NCBI GenBank assembly: GCA_012932295.1
Contig: JAAONU010000016.1
Span: 30,193,290-30,257,289 of the forward strand
Direction of reading: 5' to 3'
Length of the DNA: 64,000 nt
Source: Cyclina sinensis
Taxonomy: Eukaryota > Mollusca > Bivalvia > Venerida > Veneridae
In this document: positions 13,226 to 23,801 of the stretch, one piece after another
Numbering within the stretch: the stretch's first letter is position 1
Layout of the letters: each line of letters opens with the position of its first letter
Made by a program: the position numbers and the translations under genes
The notes under the pieces: model-generated
What the model saw: the letters and a program-made list of their open reading frames with translations, nothing else
The model's database searches: none
Told to the model about the DNA's origin: nothing

Positions 13226-14187
13226 TCTTAAATCCACAGAGCCGATAATTCTTCTAATGTAATGAAACTTTACATACACATTTCAATAGGATGCTCTTAT
13301 TTTCCTTATTTTTCAAAATATTTTACAATTTCTAATGATTTATCAGCTGAACATAAAGCAAACTATGTCATGACGGGTTATTCTTTCTATTGTCACTGAA
13401 AATCGATAAAGCAAAGTTTAAAAGCAGCATTTCGTTAGAAAAAGGTCCCTGGTTCAGCTCGATACATGCCGCAAACAAGAGTAATCCAGTAAATTGCACG
13501 AACCCGACAACCTGCAGTGGATCTAGATCAAGAATGCCTCTTTTCTGTAAATGAAAACCTCCGATTCTGGCGCGATATGTGCCAAGTCCATTTTCATTTC
13601 TGTTTATGAAAACTTGTTTACATCACAACATATAAGAATTTGTAAGGCCTATCTGAGATTTTGGACTGAGACTCCGAGGCATTGAATCTGAGACTGGGTT
13701 GGGGTCCGTTATCAAATGCTGCGGCATCTTTTAATGCGCCTTAATTGACAATTATCATTTGAATAAAATCTAAACTTATGATATCGTTGATTTTATAAGT
13801 ATTTTTAATTATATTCTAAATTCTACCCTTTATTATCTTTGTTAGCTGTCCAAATTTACACCGAGGCACGTGCGTCGGATTGTCTCAGCGTAGCTACGGC
13901 ACTGGTACACCTTGCGTTTTTTTTCCAGATGGCACTGTAGAAAGCACGTCCTTTTTTATTATCTCCCTTAGAGGTTGCAACGCCATTTGGTTGAAATTGC
14001 CCGACACAGTTAAAAAAAATAAATAGATAACAGTTGGTACGTATATGAGGCGTGTGTATTATTAACTATGTATCTAAATTTATATGTATTAAATTTACGT
14101 TGTAACAAAATGTTGCTTGATATATTCAAGCGCTCCACCAGCACTTATTTTGATGCCAAACGTTCATTTCATTTCGTTCATTTGTAG
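13226..14187. other. intergenic
   Basis: No gene recognised. The only notable content is the CCCTTAGAGGTTGCAACGCC motif near 13967, a relative of the one at 9955. Confidence 0.35.
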
Positions 14188-14298
14188 CCCTCCAAGACCC
14201 ACAGTAGATGCAGTGTTTTTATCAAGCGCTGAACCAGAGTCGAAGAGAATATTCAAGATCATGTTCAATGAAATTCCAGTAAAAGTCCAGAACGAAAG
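14188..14298 (+). CDS. candidate internal exon, unknown protein
   Basis: A 111-base segment bounded by a fair acceptor (TTCATTTGTAG before 14188) and a donor (GAAAG then GTAATT after 14298). One frame is fully open, beginning after one base that completes a split codon and ending with two bases of the next. It is therefore a symmetric phase 2-2 exon of 37 codons. The peptide starts PPRPTVDAVF and ends NEIPVKVQNER. I do not recognise the family, and I find no partner exon with matching phase nearby. It may be a lone exon of a gene with long introns, or chance. Confidence 0.25.
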
Positions 14299-15721
14299 GT
14301 AATTTGATAATAAGAAAGGTAGGAATTAGTCTGGATTGCCTGCCCCTTACCACTATCGTTAGCAAAGTACGACCGGGAACCAGACAAAGTATACAATATT
14401 TTATCAGTCCGTCGCACAGGCATATGGAATTCAGGGCGGAAAAGTCAATATGCATGCTTTTAGGTGACTACATACAATGAATTTTCATTCTATTATAACA
14501 AAACAGTTCATTCATACGTAAGATAATTTCAGTAAGTCGGAATATCAGACTTTACTGATACTAAACTACTGATACACCATCTTTTTTAAACTTTAACCGA
14601 ACTTTGAGGAATAAAGTGTAGCCACACAGAAATGAATCCTATTTAATTGCCACAAAAAGTTATTAATTATACTGTTAATACAATTGAACCATGTGATATG
14701 TTTTATTTTAAGAATTATTTTATTTTCTGTAGTATTAATATATCTCAGGAATTACTTGATGTGGTACCTCGTACAACAAAACCTGGGTATGATGTTATAT
14801 CAAGGAGGCACGATTTTATTCATCATACAAGTATTTTATGGCCACCTTTCCCCACTCGCGCTGATTAATAAAAAGTAAATTAGTGCAGTTAGGTTTATTA
14901 TTACACATATTTTTATAACTACACATGTTTTTAATCAATGACCAAAAAGAAACATCCCCGAAGAATTTTGACGTGAGTCTTTGTAGGTGTAAAACGTGAC
15001 CTTTTACCAGTCTGTGGAATTTTAAGTATATTATTCTAAGAAAAAATAAAAGGTATATTTAGTAGTTACGGGTTGTCTGGTCTTTTGTGAGAAAACGTTT
15101 GTAATAACCTATCTTTAAAACCTTTGATTGATGATAACTACGCCCACTTACAGAGGTTGAAGATCTGAGTCCCGCCAGGTGCTTGATCTTACGAGGCCGT
15201 TTAATAAGCCGTCAGCTATTTAAAGAATGGTTGAATGGCATACAGGATAAGGAAGCAGGGAGTAAATGTGTACAGGGAGTAGAGGTGTCTCTTAAGCCCG
15301 GGGGACTGGCTTTTTCAGTAAGGGTGACACAGTAATAAACAATCACTATTTTACTTTACTTTTATATAGTACGTGAAAGATCACTCTCAGTATGTAATGA
15401 ACGTCACCTTGAATGTTAAAACATGCATTATAACTGTTTATAAATACGTTTAGTTTTTACCAATTCGTTCTTCTTTGTCTTATCAGCGAGATTTCTGATC
15501 TTTTTAAAAAATTTTCGTAGAACAGAATTTTAGGGGTTTTTTGCCCTCGTGATTTAAACATACTTTTATATTTATGAGATTTCACTATTAATCGGCGACA
15601 AGGATATAGTTGTCTGTGCGACCTAGTAAAGGTCCTGTAAGTCCTAGCCGGGTGCTATAGGTATGCGTATTTCCTTGTTAGAGTCTAGTATGTTTATGTG
15701 TGCTTTACATGGTCATTTATA
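14299..15721. other. intergenic
   Basis: AT-rich, with no gene or element recognised. Confidence 0.4.
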
Positions 15722-16927
15722 CACTCAACAAAATAATTTAAGGGTCAAGACTTGGGTTCATAGATTTTTAAACGCAAAAATGTTCATATAAAAGTTAATT
15801 TGTATTTTGCTTTATACAGACCAGTACTTGTGTATGTATGTGTTTATCTACCCGTAACAGCTCAATTATCCCATGCAGGTCCGTGCAAACACACCCACCC
15901 CTCAAAATCAAGTGAAAATCAAGTGTGTAGAATAAAGTCAGCGTGACATGAGCAGGTTTTAATTTGAATTTTTGATTCGAATCATCTGTTACACTATAGA
16001 ACTGATTAGTGCGAAGAATCTCTGAGACTTCCAAACTGCTTCCGGTGTTCGAATCTCGGCACAAACATATCGCAACAGACTCCACGACGCTAATTTACGT
16101 GCTTGCCGTACTGTGGTACGTCCTCCTTTAACGCAAAGAAACCGTGCGGCGCGTCTGGAGTTTGCCAGAGATCTCGTAAATTCACCGACGAGTCCAAATT
16201 TTGCCTGGACTTCCATGATGGACATATGGCGTCAGCGAAATTAGCGCTTCAGCAAGTGCTGCATATCCGAACATGACAAGTTTGGTAGTGGCTCTGTTAT
16301 TGTTTGGGTGGGCATTTTGTTAACGGCACAGTTACTGCAAGACGTTATATTGACGAGATTCTCCGATCTCATGTCATTCCATATGCTGGTGCAATCGGCC
16401 AGGAATTCGTGTTGATGGACGACAATGCTACAGCTCACCGTGCGAGAATCGTCAATCAGTACCTTGACGACCAAGGAGTTGAACAATGGCCAGCTAGGTC
16501 TCCAGGCATGAACCCAATAGAACATGTATGGGACATGCTGCAGCGCCGTGTTTCCGCACGACAACGTCAGCCGTCAACCAGAAATGAGCTGGCTACTGCC
16601 CTTACTGAGGAATGAGGTCTCATACCACAAAGAGACATCAAAAAGCTCATACACAGCTTCCAGACCCGTGTAAAAGAGGTTTCCATATTTCTTATGATAA
16701 GCCATTGTGTTTACCCCACCCACCAAGTCTCAAACACTTTAAAACCGATAGGGGTTGTCTTTGAGGATTAATCGTGCTACTGTGTTTGTGAAACACATGT
16801 TACTTTTAGTTTAAATTGGTCACAAATATAATGAATTTTTGTTGGATATAAACTTCAGCAAGTTAAAAATGTATGTCTTTAAGAACTGCTGTCATAAGTC
16901 CTTAACCCTTAATTTCTTTTGTTATTG
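15722..16927 (+). mobile_element. Tc1-like transposon, complete ends, inactive
   Basis: The left terminus CACTCAACAAAATAATTTAA is matched in reverse complement by the right terminus (CAATAACAAAAGAAATTAAG on the minus strand). Both are followed by GGG and a conserved AGGACTT/AAGACTT block, and TA flanks each end (15720-15721 and 16928-16929), as expected for Tc1/mariner target duplication. The 1206-bp length is normal for the group. The transposase inside is broken (see the pseudogene entry), so the copy would need a transposase supplied in trans. Confidence 0.9.
16030..16690 (+). pseudogene. Tc1-like DDE transposase, frameshifted
   Basis: The order of Tc1 motifs is preserved but spread over several frames. 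From about 16040 there is GVRISAQTYRNRLHDANLR and a following RAARLEFARD. Near 16186 the first catalytic Asp sits in DESKFCLDF, in a different frame. Then come HDKFGSGSVIVW, the second Asp in MDDNATAHRA and the third catalytic residue in NPIEHVWD. The last 103 codons (from 16304) are open to a TGA at 16613, where the family usually has Trp, and the homology then continues as GLIPQRDIKKLIHSFQTR. The count is at least two frameshifts, a small deletion near 16180 and two in-frame stops. The triad residues survive. Confidence 0.88.
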
Positions 16928-17066
16928 TAAAAAAGGTTAATTAGTGAGCCAGGAAGAGTCGCGTTTTCGAATATTGCTTAAAAGTATGGCTAAATCGGTC
17001 TTTGGGTTCTAAGAAAAAAGTCAGGTTTACTTTTACAGCAAGTGAAAGGGTCATATGCGTTTTTAT

Positions 17067-17669
17067 GCCCCTTTCGAAGAAGTGGTGGTATATTGCAGGT
17101 CGGTAGGTCCTTTCATCCGTCCGTCCGCAGCCCAGACCTTGTCTGATTAATACCTCGAGTACCATTTTGTCGACAGCCTTCAAACTTCATAGGTTGGTTA
17201 CTCTTGTAAAGTATAAGACTCCTTTTGTTTTTGGAGTCAGTAGGTGAAAGGTCAAAGTCACTGTCACCTTGAATTTAAAAACCATGTCAGCTCAATAACT
17301 CGAGTACCATTTGGCCCACAGTCTTCAAATTTCATAGGATTGTTGCCCTTATTGAATAGGAGACCTCTTTTATTTTTGGGGTCAGTAGGTCAAAGAGCGG
17401 GGACACTTTGACCTACAGTCCTCAGATTTGGTGGGGAGGTTGGTCATAACCGGTAGATTGAGGTCAGTATGTCAAAGTTGAAGGTCACTGACCTTGACCA
17501 AGAAAAGCTTGTCCTACCAATTGCTAGAGAACGCTTTGGCTTACAGTCCTCAGATTTGGCGGGGATGGTCATGACCTGTAGATGACTTCTTTTGATTTCG
17601 AGATCAAAGGTCAATTTCCCTGTGACCTTGATTTTTCGTTTGGTCAAGGGGTCTGGAGGCGAAGCCTCC
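17067..17669 (+). mobile_element. family B 145-bp-unit element, truncated
   Basis: The leader TTTTTATGCCCCTTTCGAAG with a CCGTCCGTCCG run is followed by units with AGGTGAAAGG at 17242 and AGGTCAAAG at 17387, spacing 145, then further degraded AGGTCA-rich units. No ATGTTT-type hairpin and TCTTGT end is present. The copy stops near a perfect small hairpin, GGAGGCGAAGCCTCC (17655-17669). Confidence 0.65.
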
Positions 17670-17764
17670 CGGAAGCATAGACGACCTCTCTTTGATTTAC
17701 AACCCCACCCAACACAAAGTCTTGTATCCGCCCCAACTGTCTGTTTGCGCTAGAATGGCATCGT

Positions 17765-18440
17765 CGTTGAAAGGTATCGTATGAATTTTTGTCCTTAAAA
17801 ATATTGTGTCAGTTCCTCCAGGGAAATGTCCTTAAAATAATGTAATGTTTATGATTGTCCTGGAAAGGTATTGCATATCTGTTTATTTTCTAAATAATGT
17901 AATGTATCTGTTCTTCCTTGAAAGGTAATGTATGTCTGCCTGTCCTTGGAAGAATGCAATGGATATGTTCGTATTGGAACGGTATTGCATATCTGATTGT
18001 TTTTCAGATAATGAAATGTGTATGTACGTCCTACATAGGTAATGTATGTCTGTCTGTCCTTGAAAGAATGTTGTGTGTATGTTTGTCCTGGAAAGTTATT
18101 GCATAGCTATTTGTGCTTGAAATAATGCGATACGTCTGCTTCTCTTGGAACGGTATTGCAACTCTCTTTCCTTTAAAGAGTGTATTTCTTGCAGTATGTC
18201 CGTTTGTCATAGAAAAGGTGTTATATGGTCTGTTCGTCCCAGAAAATGGGTTGTATGTCTGTGTGTCCAAGAAAAGGTGTTGTATGTCTTTTCATCCATA
18301 AAAGGGTACTGAGTTTGTGTATCTCGGAAAGGTTGTTCCAAGAAATAGTGTAATATACATCTTCGTCCCAGAATGCGTGTTGTATTTCTGTTAGTCTCTG
18401 AAAGACACGCAAAGTATGTCCATGTGTTCCCATGACCTAG
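17765..18440 (+). repeat. degenerate minisatellite, unit about 43 bp
   Basis: Imperfect units of the type GTCCTTGAAAGGTATTG followed by TATGTCTGTTTG recur about sixteen times. Divergence between units is high and boundaries are approximate. Reading frames on both strands here are translations of the repeat. Confidence 0.7.
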
Positions 18441-19248
18441 TATGCTAGTGCGCTCTAGTAAGGGACGGTATTTTAGCTTAAATAACGGACAGTTTACCAT
18501 TGTTATAAACTGGTTAAAACTGATATTTACCAGTACTCCGTGGGTGTGATTAAGTAATACACTTTAATTTTGCCATTGTACTGACTTAATTCAAAGTCAT
18601 AGTTTAACAGTGTTTATTACTAATGCATTTTTGTTTATTCTAAAATCATAAAATCATAATTGATAGGAGCTTGTTTGAACGGTCAAATGTTTGTGCATAC
18701 ATAAATCTGCAAAATGTGTCTCGACAAAATGTTGTTTAGAATACTTGTCAGCCATATTAATCGTATACTGAACGGAAGTGATGTGCTTTGAAAATGTGGA
18801 TTCCTCCAGCTCAGCATTTGCTTACGCTTTGGAAAGCCCAGTATTATGACATGTGTCCTTGACATTGACTCCTGCTCGCTTTGACCATATGTTTGTGAAT
18901 AAGTATCTTGAATAGAACCCTCCTACCTTCTTGTAAAGTGACCATGAGTAGTGTCCTGAAATGATAAATTACAATGGGATAATTTGTCTCTGGGCCAAAC
19001 CGATAAAAATAGCATACTGGTACCACAAAAATAAAAAGTGAGCTTGTTTTTTGTAAAAGATTAAACCTTATGCACAGTTGTACGTATGCTTTCACATGAA
19101 GGAGATTTCTGTGAAATTTACGTATCACATGCTTATGCCTTTCGAATGCTTTTATCGCGAATTTTTGATCTTGACATGTACGTATAAACAAAAACTTAGA
19201 AGATTTAGAAGATAAACAAAATACTCTTTCACTAGCCAACAACGTTGC

Positions 19249-19289
<41 letters not shown>

Positions 19290-22200
19290 CAACAATAAAA
19301 GAACCGACAGTTCATTTGACTGTGTAAAGTTGACGTTTATTTTGTCCTCTTTTGAATTATTGAAAGGTCTGAATTTATGTCTGCATTTCGCAAAGAACAG
19401 CTCACCTATGAAAGGGCTGTGATGTTAGTAAAATTCGCAATGACTTGCATATAAATGATAAAATGCGACTTATTTTACGAAAGCAAGTTTATTGAACCTT
19501 CAGACCCGTAACCTTGAAACGGTACATCGTCACCGGTGACATCGTTTATCAAATTCCGTTGACTCATAGATACACCAGGCCAAAATGTCCTTGTACGTTG
19601 GTCGTTGTTTTCAAAACATGCTTATCGGTCTGGTTTATAAAATTAATAAATTGACATTGATAAAAACAGGGCCAGGGTTTAACTTTTGTCATACTCAATA
19701 TAATAATAAACATTACCGGTAGAAACATTTTAAAATACCTCAGTTCAGCACTGGCCTACAGTCCGGCCAATTAACATTTGGCTCACAAAATTAGTTTAAA
19801 TGGGCCGAAATACTTACATTGACTAGCCTAAAGAAATAAATCAAGTGTCTCACCAAACTAATGTAAAAAGAAATTAATTTTACATTAAGGCTGGTTGATT
19901 TAATGATTTTAAAAATATGTTTATGTAAGTTGTTATGATTTAAAAACCTATTCAGCACACGACCTTTGCATTTGATGTAAACATAATACCTAGCTATGTA
20001 CTGTTAATAGCCTTGAAACAATGAAAGATTTTCATGTTTTCAAACTTTGCATGCTTCATTGCCCATTGGCTGTGACACAGACACAGACCTGTGTTCCGAA
20101 GCTTTTCGGGTTCATTGGTTCGAACCTCTGTTGATTTCTCAAATTATTCTATTGAGATAACAATAATAAACGTCTCCATCCTATGTATTATACATGTAAT
20201 ACCAAATATTCGTATATGTTGAAAGTTTGAATATATCATTGTTATTAATTTCTCGCCTTTTATTTTCAACCGGTTATGTGCAAAGTTTATAAACATAAAC
20301 CCTTTGGGAATTGCAAACAATACAGGGAGCCTCTTTGGCTTGAAAGATTCTCAGGGAGAAAAGACTTGATATGGTTTTATAGGGTTTGTCGGGATACTTC
20401 CTGGCCTAATCTCTTTGAGTGGATGATTACATACAAATCACACAAAACAACTTAAGCAATGCATCACCTGGATAGTCGCGCGAGCGTTTGTTTTAGGCGC
20501 CCGTAGGACGTTGCGATTCTTCTTTTCGGATGCTTTACAAGAACAAAAAATGCACAAAATTTCGAACCAGATCTGCGTTATCTTAAAATACTTCAGTATT
20601 GAGTTTTAATGAAAGTGAGCGCTTCAATGTCAAGTCTTTATTACCGAACCTATGTCGTATGTTTGGAGATAATGAATTATCCTGGCTTAACAGTATTGCG
20701 TGTCACGCAAAAGATCCATATACGTAGGTCTAAGGTCAAGGTAAAACTAGTTTTTTTATCTACATTTCGCACTTGAGTTTTAACTTTATCTCAGAAATCT
20801 GCTGCCCTGTGATACGAGGCATTTTCAAGGTTTTGAGGATCATCCAGCAAGTTTTTAGCTTGAAAGTCCTAAATTAGGTAGTTTTATATGACTTTTTTCC
20901 TTACTTTATGTATATGCTCTATGTCATGATCAAGCAACTCTTTATGTGTTCGCATTTAGGTGGCCTTAAAATATAACTATGTGCGGTTCAAGTTTGAAGC
21001 CAGCCACTGCTCTGCCTGGTTTTGAGAAATATCTTTTAGTCGATATTATAATACCACAGGAATATTGATTACATGAAGCAATCCGCCTTCAGAACTGACA
21101 TATTGCTGAATGATGTTTATCAGAACTTACCCAAAAATCAGTACCAAAAGAAGTTTGGCAAAATATTTGTTGTAGTCTCTGTTACTATCAAAAACAGGGT
21201 TGTGATCTGTAGGAATTACTGACAATTTTCTGTTAAACTGAGTATGGTCTAGCCGATTATACTGAGGTCTGCAGATTTTCATTCACACGTTGTAAGCCAG
21301 TGTCGTATAAACATATTCAGAGGATCGTCTTCACTTACATTATATACTTAAATAAAAGCACATAAACGCCAGTGGCATAATAATATTCCATACTGAAAGA
21401 GTTTGTTAATTTCTTTCATTTTATACTTTTAAAACAAAACATTTTTTATGATTGCTTACTATGAATTATTCTGCCTAGGAGCTATCATTCTTACAAATAC
21501 CACCACTGGTTCTAGCAATGGAGGCCGAGCTTTTCTGTTCTTTAATGATTACGTCTGATTATTTCATGGGGGCTAAATAACGAAATGAAATAATTGTCAG
21601 TGACTGACTGTATGATCAGCGACTGAAGTCAGAGAGTTCCAAATAAGATCACTTTGAGTTCGGATAACCTCAGAATTTATTAAGTAAAGCTGAAGGGGCG
21701 ATTCTTAAGTAGGAGAGCTTTTAAAATAGTGTTTTCCCCCCATCCTCGGTAACCCATGCGTACTCGTATACACTTCGCATGTAGTTCAGCGACCCGTGGG
21801 TTCCGACGATGTTTCCCCCAAGACATTTCAGAAAAGAAAGGCATACGGCAGAAGATACATATGTTTGGATAAGTTTGTATATACAAATGTTAACTTATGG
21901 AAGAGGCCAGATTTAATGGGCGGAATATGTTTGGCAAGAAAACAAAAACAAAATGGCTTTTCTTTTTTCATTTGCTTGTTCTTTCGAATGCAAGAAACAG
22001 TAACCATTAAAACTCTCATAACATATCAATGCAAGTTATTTCGTTTATAACTAGTTCATGGAATCAAAAACAAATGTGAAATATCATGAACATGAAATAA
22101 ATACAATAAATAAAAAAATAAATTAGAGAAAATGCGTATTTACAGCAAGATTAGATGTATGCAAATGGATTTTCTTTTTTGAATTTTTATATCGAAATAT

Positions 22201-22399
22201 TAATGAAAGCATTATGCGCAGGTTTGTGTAAAAGTTTGTATGAGACAAAGTAATGGCGGTGCGAGTGTTAAATAAATAAATAAATTATAGTTAAATCAGA
22301 ATCAGTGAATGAAAACAAATTTTAAAAGCTGCCCGTTCACAATTCTTTGATAAGATACGTTTTCACTGTAGCGAAATCTAGCAGATCTTTAATGATCTC
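18441..22399. other. intergenic; TAA microsatellite
   Basis: No gene recognised. A TAA microsatellite occupies about 19251-19286. A 132-codon frame on the minus strand (18844-19242) has no recognisable motif and sits in AT-rich sequence, so I leave it unannotated. Confidence 0.4.
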
Positions 22400-22405
22400 G
22401 TGACC

Positions 22406-22418
22406 TTCAAAATGGCGG
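22406..22418 (+). promoter_or_regulatory. YY1-like motif overlapping an ATG
   Basis: CAAAATGGCGGCGACC fits the YY1 consensus (AANATGGCGGC), and the ATG opens a 27-codon frame, MAATKLSVMERQL onward. In animals this arrangement is common at the translation starts of housekeeping genes. There is no supporting exon structure here, so it is a weak promoter or start candidate. Confidence 0.2.
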
Positions 22419-22709
22419 CGACCAAATTATCAGTTATGGAACGGCAGTTGAAAAGAACGATAATCTTCGTTTTTAATTTAGTGACCGTTTGGTGATTTTA
22501 CTTACTTATATTAAAGCTAATTCAAAATTTTGCCTACAAAAAATGTTGACGCGTCCAAAAAAAAAGAATATTTTGACGAGCAGCTTGTAAAACTCATGTG
22601 AAACATGTATATGCTAATCAAATACTTTTCATGCATCCAAAAATAGATCTGTCCACTAGCTTAGTTTAAAATGATATCAATTCTTGAATTAAATTTAACT
22701 GAAACTTTG

Positions 22710-22784
22710 TCAAAAGTATTGGTACTGGAAATCTACTTGTTTTTCTGTGAATGTAAATTTGGGTCGTTTTTTTTTCCTTTTCAC
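22710..22784 (-). CDS. possible last exon of the ImpL2-like gene
   Basis: Exon F leaves the frame at phase 0. On the minus strand CTACTAAGTCACAG just before 22784 could act as branch point plus acceptor. From there a frame reads VKRKKKRPKFTFTEK and continues to a TGA at 22710-22712 (24 residues), which would give a short basic tail. The pyrimidine tract is poor and no AATAAA was found close downstream, so the true last exon may lie elsewhere. Confidence 0.25.
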   Translation of the reverse strand: MKRKKKRPKFTFTEKQVDFQYQYF

Positions 22785-23210
22785 CTGTGACTTAGTAGCA
22801 GTGTCTGGCTTTAGCAAATATTACTGAATCACAGACTAGAGTCTTTCACGAAAACGTAGCACATAAATACGATGTCAGACAAGTCGTGACTTATCTTTTA
22901 TGAACACAATCAGTTTGTCGCATTTGCTTATGTAAGGATAAGCAAAACGTATGTCTTTTTTCTTTTAGGTAAATAAAGAAAAAATATTGTTTTTGTACTG
23001 TTGGCATGCGCTAACTTGCGTATGCACACTGGCACATTCATTTCAGCACCATAACAAAACAACAACTACTACAACAACAACAGCAAATACTGATGACGAC
23101 GGCAACAAAAGTTTTGAGATTTTTTGTCCTCCGTTCAAAGTACACAGTTATCTCCCCTGCATGTACTCTTCCGGCAGTTTTCAGCTAGTGATGGTGGCTG
23201 TGTTTTTTAG

Positions 23211-23314
23211 CAAAAGATGGACCAAATCACGGTTGAAAAAAGGCGGGAAGTCGTGCTCGGTAGACTGTGTCGCATTCTTGAAAGACCACATTACAAGTTT
23301 TCATGGAAATGTCT
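23211..23314 (+). CDS. candidate exon, unknown protein, opposite the gene
   Basis: The sequence is bounded by TGTTTTTTAG before 23211 and a donor TCT then GTAAGA at 23315. An ATG at 23217 in good context (AAGATGG) opens MDQITVEKRREVVLGR and continues in frame to the donor (32 codons). An in-frame TAG lies just upstream. I do not recognise the peptide. It lies on the strand opposite to the ImpL2-like gene, within its 3' region, which weakens the case. Confidence 0.2.
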
Positions 23315-23523
23315 GTAAGAAAAAGAGAAGGAGGCTATGAATAATATGTACTCGAAACTATCAATAGATAAATTGATAAAGAAAAATTTGACGAAAAAAA
23401 AATGTCGAGAAAATACTTCCAAAGTAAAGACGAAATTTATTTCAAACCAGTTATACTGAATTTATTTGCCTAACTGACATTAAACTACTATTGTTTGGAT
23501 CAAAAAAGCAATACTTTTCTTAC

Positions 23524-23801
23524 CGGATAAAGGAATGTTGAAACTTCATCAATTCCAGCCTCGTTTTCAGCTGTGCAGTAGTACTCGCCCATGTTATCTC
23601 GGAAGTTGATATCTTTAAGCAACAAATCTCCATTAGGCAATACTGTATGAGTTTCATCATCTTCGAGTGGTGCTCCTTCTTCGGAATATCTCCAAGAAAT
23701 TTTTGGAGCAGGATATCCTTCCGCGCGGCAGAAAAGTTGTACTGAGGCACCTTGAAATTCTACTCTAACTGCTGTCCAAAGGTTGACTCTTGCTGGCTCA
23801 C
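23524..23801 (-). CDS. ImpL2-like exon F: second Ig domain
   Basis: The acceptor is TTTTTTACAG before 23801 and the donor CCG then GTAAGA after 23524. The length of 278 bases takes it from phase 1 to phase 0. It encodes GEPARVNLWTAVRVEFQG, then the first Ig cysteine (VQLFCRAEGYPAP), the core Trp (KISWRY), LPNGDLLLKDI, the second cysteine (MGEYYCTAENEAG) and the terminal FLYP. The GDLLL...D.G.Y.C pattern and the FLYP end are what point to the ImpL2 group and away from generic Ig proteins. The reading frame continues past the donor for six codons only, so another exon is needed for a stop in the spliced product. Confidence 0.92.

Noticed and set aside
18844..19242. 132-codon minus-strand frame
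   Set aside because: No motif, poor start context, AT-driven composition and no splice or promoter support.
21121..21240. Minus-strand segment ending in a GTAAGT donor (about 21130)
   Set aside because: One frame is open (HNPVFDSNRDYNKYFAK), but it reads into a stop at the donor, the acceptor is ambiguous, and phases do not link to the ImpL2-like exons.
22987..23340. 117-codon frame with a Thr run
   Set aside because: The Thr run is an ACAACA microsatellite. A different frame here gives the weak exon candidate listed at 23211-23314.
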